From NCBI GenBank assembly GCA_900556055.1, contig USNJ01000002.1:1-25725 (forward strand): DNA of 25,725 bases. Direction: 5' to 3'. Below the pieces are notes generated by a model. That model was not told the DNA's origin. It did no database searches and saw only the letters and a list, made by a program, of their open reading frames with translations. This stretch comes from an uncultured Ruminococcus sp. GTDB lineage: Bacteria > Bacillota > Clostridia > Oscillospirales > Ruminococcaceae. Shown here in pieces: positions 22,687 to 25,725 of this stretch. The number at the start of each line of letters is the position of its first letter. The stretch's first letter is position 1. The position numbers and the translations under genes were made by a program.

Positions 22687-23493
22687 TCAGAATAAAAATC
22701 CCGAATCGTCAAGGAGATACCACTTGCCGTTTATCTTATAGACATTGACGCTCGTTTCGGTCCTATCTGCGCCGTCCCTGCCCTTGATCTTTAACTTGAT
22801 CTGAAGTGTGTAGCCCTCAGACACCTTGACCTTCTTGTCGAACTCGTCCTCGATATCTTCCCTGATATCTCTGAGCTTTGCCTTTTTGATCTTTGTCTTA
22901 TCCTTTATCGTGTAGGTGATCTCAAAATTCTTGCCGTACTCGTCCGCCAGCTCGTCCTTGATGTCAGAAAAATAATCCTTGAAATATCCGTCATCATCAT
23001 ATTCAAGCAGCTCCGAGGACATGAACTTCGGCATACACTTTAAATATTCCTTGTAGTTTCCGTTCTCGATGCCCTTCACAGCATGGTCGATGGGAGCCTT
23101 ATAGTTGTTTCCGCCTGCCACGCCGATAACGATCAGAAGGATCATCACAACAGCCGCAACTGCTGCGATCCCTATCGTCTTATGGCTGATCCTGCCCGAT
23201 TTTACTTCCTTTACAGCCTCGCTGTTCATAACATCGGACGCTGCCGCAGATGCCTTGTCGGCAACGGAGCTTGCAGCCGCCTTTACAGCCTTCTTTATAG
23301 ACTCCGCAGCCTCAGCCGCAGCTTCCTTTACATCGTTCTGCGCAGGCTTAGCCGCATCGGGTGTGATCTTTGTCACATTATCGGCAGCAGCCTGAGCAGC
23401 TGAACCGGCTTCCTCAGCCGCCTTGCTGCACGCAGGGCATTTATCGAGAGAATCGTCATATTCCATGCCGCAGGTATTGCACTTCTTGCTCAT
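22687..23493 (-). CDS. zinc-ribbon membrane protein with extracytoplasmic domain (268 aa)
   Basis: The N-terminal zinc ribbon has Cys5, Cys8, Cys19 and Cys22 (CNTC...CPAC). A long Ala/Lys/Glu-rich region (about 25-95) is predicted as amphipathic helix. One TM segment lies at about 107-127, then an extracytoplasmic domain of about 140 residues, Lys/Asp-rich, ending NGKWYLLDDSGFLF. That C-terminus is like the small NTF2-like/DUF4878-type domains where a final strand reads G-K-W-Y. The architecture (ribbon, TM, outer domain) is common in Firmicutes sensor or envelope-stress proteins. GGGGGGTAGGA precedes the start. It is 18 bp after the lipoprotein gene upstream, so the two are likely co-transcribed. 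Confidence 0.8.
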   Translation of the reverse strand: MSKKCNTCGMEYDDSLDKCPACSKAAEEAGSAAQAAADNVTKITPDAAKPAQNDVKEAAAEAAESIKKAVKAAASSVADKASAAASDVMNSEAVKEVKSGRISHKTIGIAAVAAVVMILLIVIGVAGGNNYKAPIDHAVKGIENGNYKEYLKCMPKFMSSELLEYDDDGYFKDYFSDIKDELADEYGKNFEITYTIKDKTKIKKAKLRDIREDIEDEFDKKVKVSEGYTLQIKLKIKGRDGADRTETSVNVYKINGKWYLLDDSGFLF

Positions 23494-23511
23494 GTTATCC
23501 TACCCCCTGAA

Positions 23512-24987
23512 TTATTCTTCGCCGTCAGATACAGTCACATTATAGTCAGCGACGTTGTTTGAACGCCATCTCTCGGCAATAGTATCCGCATTTGTTGTAA
23601 GCAGATTATCGTCCCAGAAATAGTCAGCACCCCAGCAGTTTGTGTAATAAACCTTGCACTGCTTATCTCTTGCGCCGTCATAGTTCAGCGAACCGTCGCC
23701 GTTTACAGCGATGTTCTGGATATAAGTTTCAGCGTAGATATCGCCCGAAACTGTCTTGCCGACCTCAACCGTATCATGTACCTTTCCGTCGCTTCTGTCG
23801 GTCTTTTCGGCAGTCAGTGTGATCTTCCAGATGACGAGGTGGTTGTTTTTGATGCTGTTTGAAGAATTCTTTGCGTTGAAGAACATTACCTTGACAGGAG
23901 TGTATGTGATCTTCTTCATTGTATATTCATCGTTGGATTTAACAGTCGTGAAAAGCGATCTGCCGTGAACGGGTCCGCCGACATAGTATTCTGCGGGATT
24001 TTTTGAGATCTGGCTCTCGATCATATCCTTCAAATCGCTGTCAAGTGACGAGAAGTCGATGCCCTCGGGATCGGTTATGTAATAAGGCGCACCCTCAACA
24101 GTATATGTCTTTTCATCGGCTGTCATGACAATGCCGTTATCCTCAGCCTTTGACTCGCTGTAAGATGCGGTAACAGTCACCTTTTCGCCGTTTGAGAGAT
24201 TGCGCTCGCTTGCATAGAAATCGACATTGTTGCGGACATACTCATCGCAGCCTGTCATATCGAAGGATACGGAAACGTTCGGAGCGATGCCGTTGTATTC
24301 AAGAACAAGTCCCTCGAACGGGTCGATGACCTTTGCTTCCTCAAGGCCCTCAACGGTGAAATCCTTTGTATCGGAAGTGAGAACGTAGCCGTCATTAAGG
24401 AGGCTGTCAGCGTCGCAGTCTGCTTTTACTGTGAGAACATCGCCGTTTTTCAGTCCCTCGGGTGCATCCTCAACATAGAAGTACACCTGATTTCTTATAT
24501 AGCTGTCAACATCGGAATTGTCGATATCGTATCTTCCCTTGGAAGAAAATCCGCTGAATTCGACCTTAAGATCCTCAAACGGATCAAGCGGCTCAGCATC
24601 TTCAAGATCCTCGACCTTATACTTGAATGAATCGGACTTGAATGACACCTTGTATTCCTTTGCATCGTCCTTGTCATAAACAACGCTGATCTCGACAACA
24701 TCGCCGTTTTTCAGGTTCTCGTTGTCCGAAGTGATCTCAAACTCGATGGAATCTGCGAATTCCTCAGCTCTTGCACGTTCCTTCTTTGAGCTGTCATCGC
24801 CCTGAGCATCGGAGATATCATCTCTCAGGTCGGAATAATTCTTGCTGATCTCAACCCTGCCGTAGCCGTTTGCCCCCTTGACATCTATATCGACGTAATC
24901 GGACGGATCAAGCTTTGCCGCACCGCAGGCAGAAAGCATTGCAGCTGTAAAGAGCATAGCTGCTGATACTGCTATCTTTTTCTTCAT
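23512..24987 (-). CDS. lipoprotein with repeated extracellular beta domains (491 aa)
   Basis: ATG 24987 is chosen because GGGGGA lies a few bases upstream and gives a clean lipobox LSAC (Cys21). A TTG five codons earlier is less likely. Residues about 25-310 contain three related domains of about 90 aa. Each has L-K/S-N-G-D/E-x-V near its middle (about 92, 180 and 266) and ends in F/Y-x-V-E-x, with D-P-F-E linking the domains. This is typical of tandem beta-sandwich domains, possibly Ig- or DUF-type. The C-terminal 180 residues are different, with aromatic and Asp-rich motifs near YYTNCWGADYFWDD. No family recognised. It leads a two-gene unit with the zinc-ribbon protein. Confidence 0.75.
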   Translation of the reverse strand: MKKKIAVSAAMLFTAAMLSACGAAKLDPSDYVDIDVKGANGYGRVEISKNYSDLRDDISDAQGDDSSKKERARAEEFADSIEFEITSDNENLKNGDVVEISVVYDKDDAKEYKVSFKSDSFKYKVEDLEDAEPLDPFEDLKVEFSGFSSKGRYDIDNSDVDSYIRNQVYFYVEDAPEGLKNGDVLTVKADCDADSLLNDGYVLTSDTKDFTVEGLEEAKVIDPFEGLVLEYNGIAPNVSVSFDMTGCDEYVRNNVDFYASERNLSNGEKVTVTASYSESKAEDNGIVMTADEKTYTVEGAPYYITDPEGIDFSSLDSDLKDMIESQISKNPAEYYVGGPVHGRSLFTTVKSNDEYTMKKITYTPVKVMFFNAKNSSNSIKNNHLVIWKITLTAEKTDRSDGKVHDTVEVGKTVSGDIYAETYIQNIAVNGDGSLNYDGARDKQCKVYYTNCWGADYFWDDNLLTTNADTIAERWRSNNVADYNVTVSDGEE

Positions 24988-25066
24988 ATTCAATTCCCCC
25001 AAATTCTGAGATAAGAGCCTGTATTATTACATCGGCCGCCCTTTTCCCTCATATTTCACATTGAAT

Positions 25067-25095
25067 AGTTTAACATATTAAACTGCAATTGTCAA
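25067..25095 (-). promoter_or_regulatory. promoter for the lipoprotein/zinc-ribbon unit
   Basis: On the minus strand, a perfect TTGACA (25090-25095), 17 bases, then TAAACT (25067-25072). The -10 is weaker (4 of 6 matches). The start near 25060 would give a leader of about 70 nt to ATG 24987. Confidence 0.65.
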
Positions 25096-25201
25096 TGAAA
25101 AATGTATTTTTTGTGATATCGCTGTAATAATCGACAAAAAAATCTCGTTTTTTATATAATAGTATGCATTTCAATTCCCACAAAATGGAACATAATGCAA
25201 T

Positions 25202-25230
25202 AAAAAAGCCGCCTCCATATCGGAAGCGGC
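25202..25230 (-). terminator. rho-independent terminator of the G5/3D gene
   Basis: GCCGCCTCC (25208-25216) pairs with GGAAGCGGC (25222-25230) with one mismatch over a 5-nt loop. The A-run at 25202-25207 becomes six T's on the minus strand. It sits 13 bp past the stop of the 3D-domain gene. Confidence 0.9.
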
Positions 25231-25243
25231 ATATGATCCGTTA

Positions 25244-25725
25244 TCAGTTCAGCACGTAGATGTTCACCTGACGTGCGCCCCAGTCGCAGGAAGCGTCGTA
25301 GCTCTCCATAAAGAGGTCAACGAGTATTCTTCCGTCAAGGAGGGCAGTTCCCGTGTCGGCAGCGACAGCATAGCCGTAAACAGCGGAGTTGTCTGTGGTT
25401 GCTATGTAAAGCTCTGTTCCGTAAGGTATAACAGCGGGGTCAACGGCAACATATCCGACCATAGCGGTGCGTCCGCTGGCAGTTTTAGCGCCGGGCTTTG
25501 CGGAATATGCGCAGGATTTTCCCGTAAGCACTCTGGAATAATTCAGAGGCACACCATTCGCATCAAACTGGAGCGAATCGGGCGCAGTCAGCTGTGAGAT
25601 AGGTGTTTTGGGGCATGTGCCACTCAGTATGACTTCATCGACAGGCTCTGTGACTTCCTTGTTCACGACTTCCGAGGACGCTTCCTCGCCGTCAATGTAG
25701 GTCACAAGCTCTGTTATCTCTACTT
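25244..25725 (-). CDS. G5 + 3D domain cell-wall protein, C-terminal part (cut by window edge)
   Basis: Only the last 159 residues are visible; the reading frame runs off the right edge, so the true start is outside. The visible part starts in a G5-type domain (T-Y-I-D-G-E-x-x-x-x-x-V-x-x-E-V-T-E-P-V-D-E-V-x-x-x-G-T) and ends in a 3D domain. That domain has its three conserved Asp in AVDP (then IPYGTELYI), AADTG and VDLF, and ends QVNIYVL. This architecture is that of YabE/Rpf-like cell-wall hydrolases and resuscitation-type muralytic proteins, which act on peptidoglycan outside the cell. The terminator at 25202-25230 closes the gene. Confidence 0.88.
   Translation of the reverse strand, partial: VEITELVTYIDGEEASSEVVNKEVTEPVDEVILSGTCPKTPISQLTAPDSLQFDANGVPLNYSRVLTGKSCAYSAKPGAKTASGRTAMVGYVAVDPAVIPYGTELYIATTDNSAVYGYAVAADTGTALLDGRILVDLFMESYDASCDWGARQVNIYVLN

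Overview
The window looks like a chromosomal segment of a Gram-positive gut or rumen Clostridia, most likely Ruminococcus or a close relative (Oscillospiraceae). The reasons are strong AGGAGG-type ribosome sites, many small lipoproteins with Thr/Glu-rich stalks, a CE2-type esterase, a Gram-positive G5/3D cell-wall protein and moderate GC. The genus is an inference from gene style, not from a marker gene.

Layout. (1) Positions 1-3855, plus strand: the late end of a prophage. Tail or adhesion genes overlap one another, followed by a holin and a GH25 endolysin, and end at a strong hairpin terminator shared with the opposing operon. (2) 3858-14130, minus strand: one long apparent operon read right to left from a near-consensus promoter (14102-14130). 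It encodes a CNNM/HlyC-CorC membrane protein, then FIVE consecutive paralogous transglutaminase-like lipoproteins (called TG5 to TG1 here, in transcription order), then a phage-type Gp37/Gp68 (DUF5131) protein and a cytoplasmic SGNH hydrolase. All five transglutaminase paralogues have a lipobox and an intact Cys-His-Asp triad. They differ mainly in the length and composition of the stalk joining the lipid anchor to the catalytic part. This is the most unusual feature of the window. (3) 14257-16577, minus: two unrecognised membrane proteins behind their own promoter. (4) 16690-19193, plus: glycogen/maltodextrin phosphorylase (glgP) with its own promoter and terminator. (5) 19196-22672, plus: a five-gene operon with a near-consensus promoter. 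It holds a stand-alone C-terminal piece of an Rpn/PDDEXK transposase-family protein, a two-TM protein, a CE2-like secreted esterase lipoprotein, a flavin reductase-family protein and an OmpR-type response regulator with no adjacent kinase. (6) 22687-25095, minus: a lipoprotein with repeated extracellular domains and a zinc-ribbon/TM protein. (7) 25244 to the right edge, minus: the C-terminus of a G5-3D domain cell-wall protein, cut by the window.

How the parts may work together: most non-phage products here are predicted to act at or outside the membrane (lipoproteins, stalked enzymes, cell-wall proteins). The transglutaminase array is best read as a surface enzyme set held at several distances from the membrane. 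Its substrate, and whether it cross-links or cleaves, cannot be told from sequence. No tRNA, rRNA, CRISPR array, intact insertion sequence, integrase or att site was recognised. The prophage/host boundary therefore remains open, with the shared terminator at 3811-3851 as one candidate and the DUF5131-SGNH pair possibly also phage-derived.
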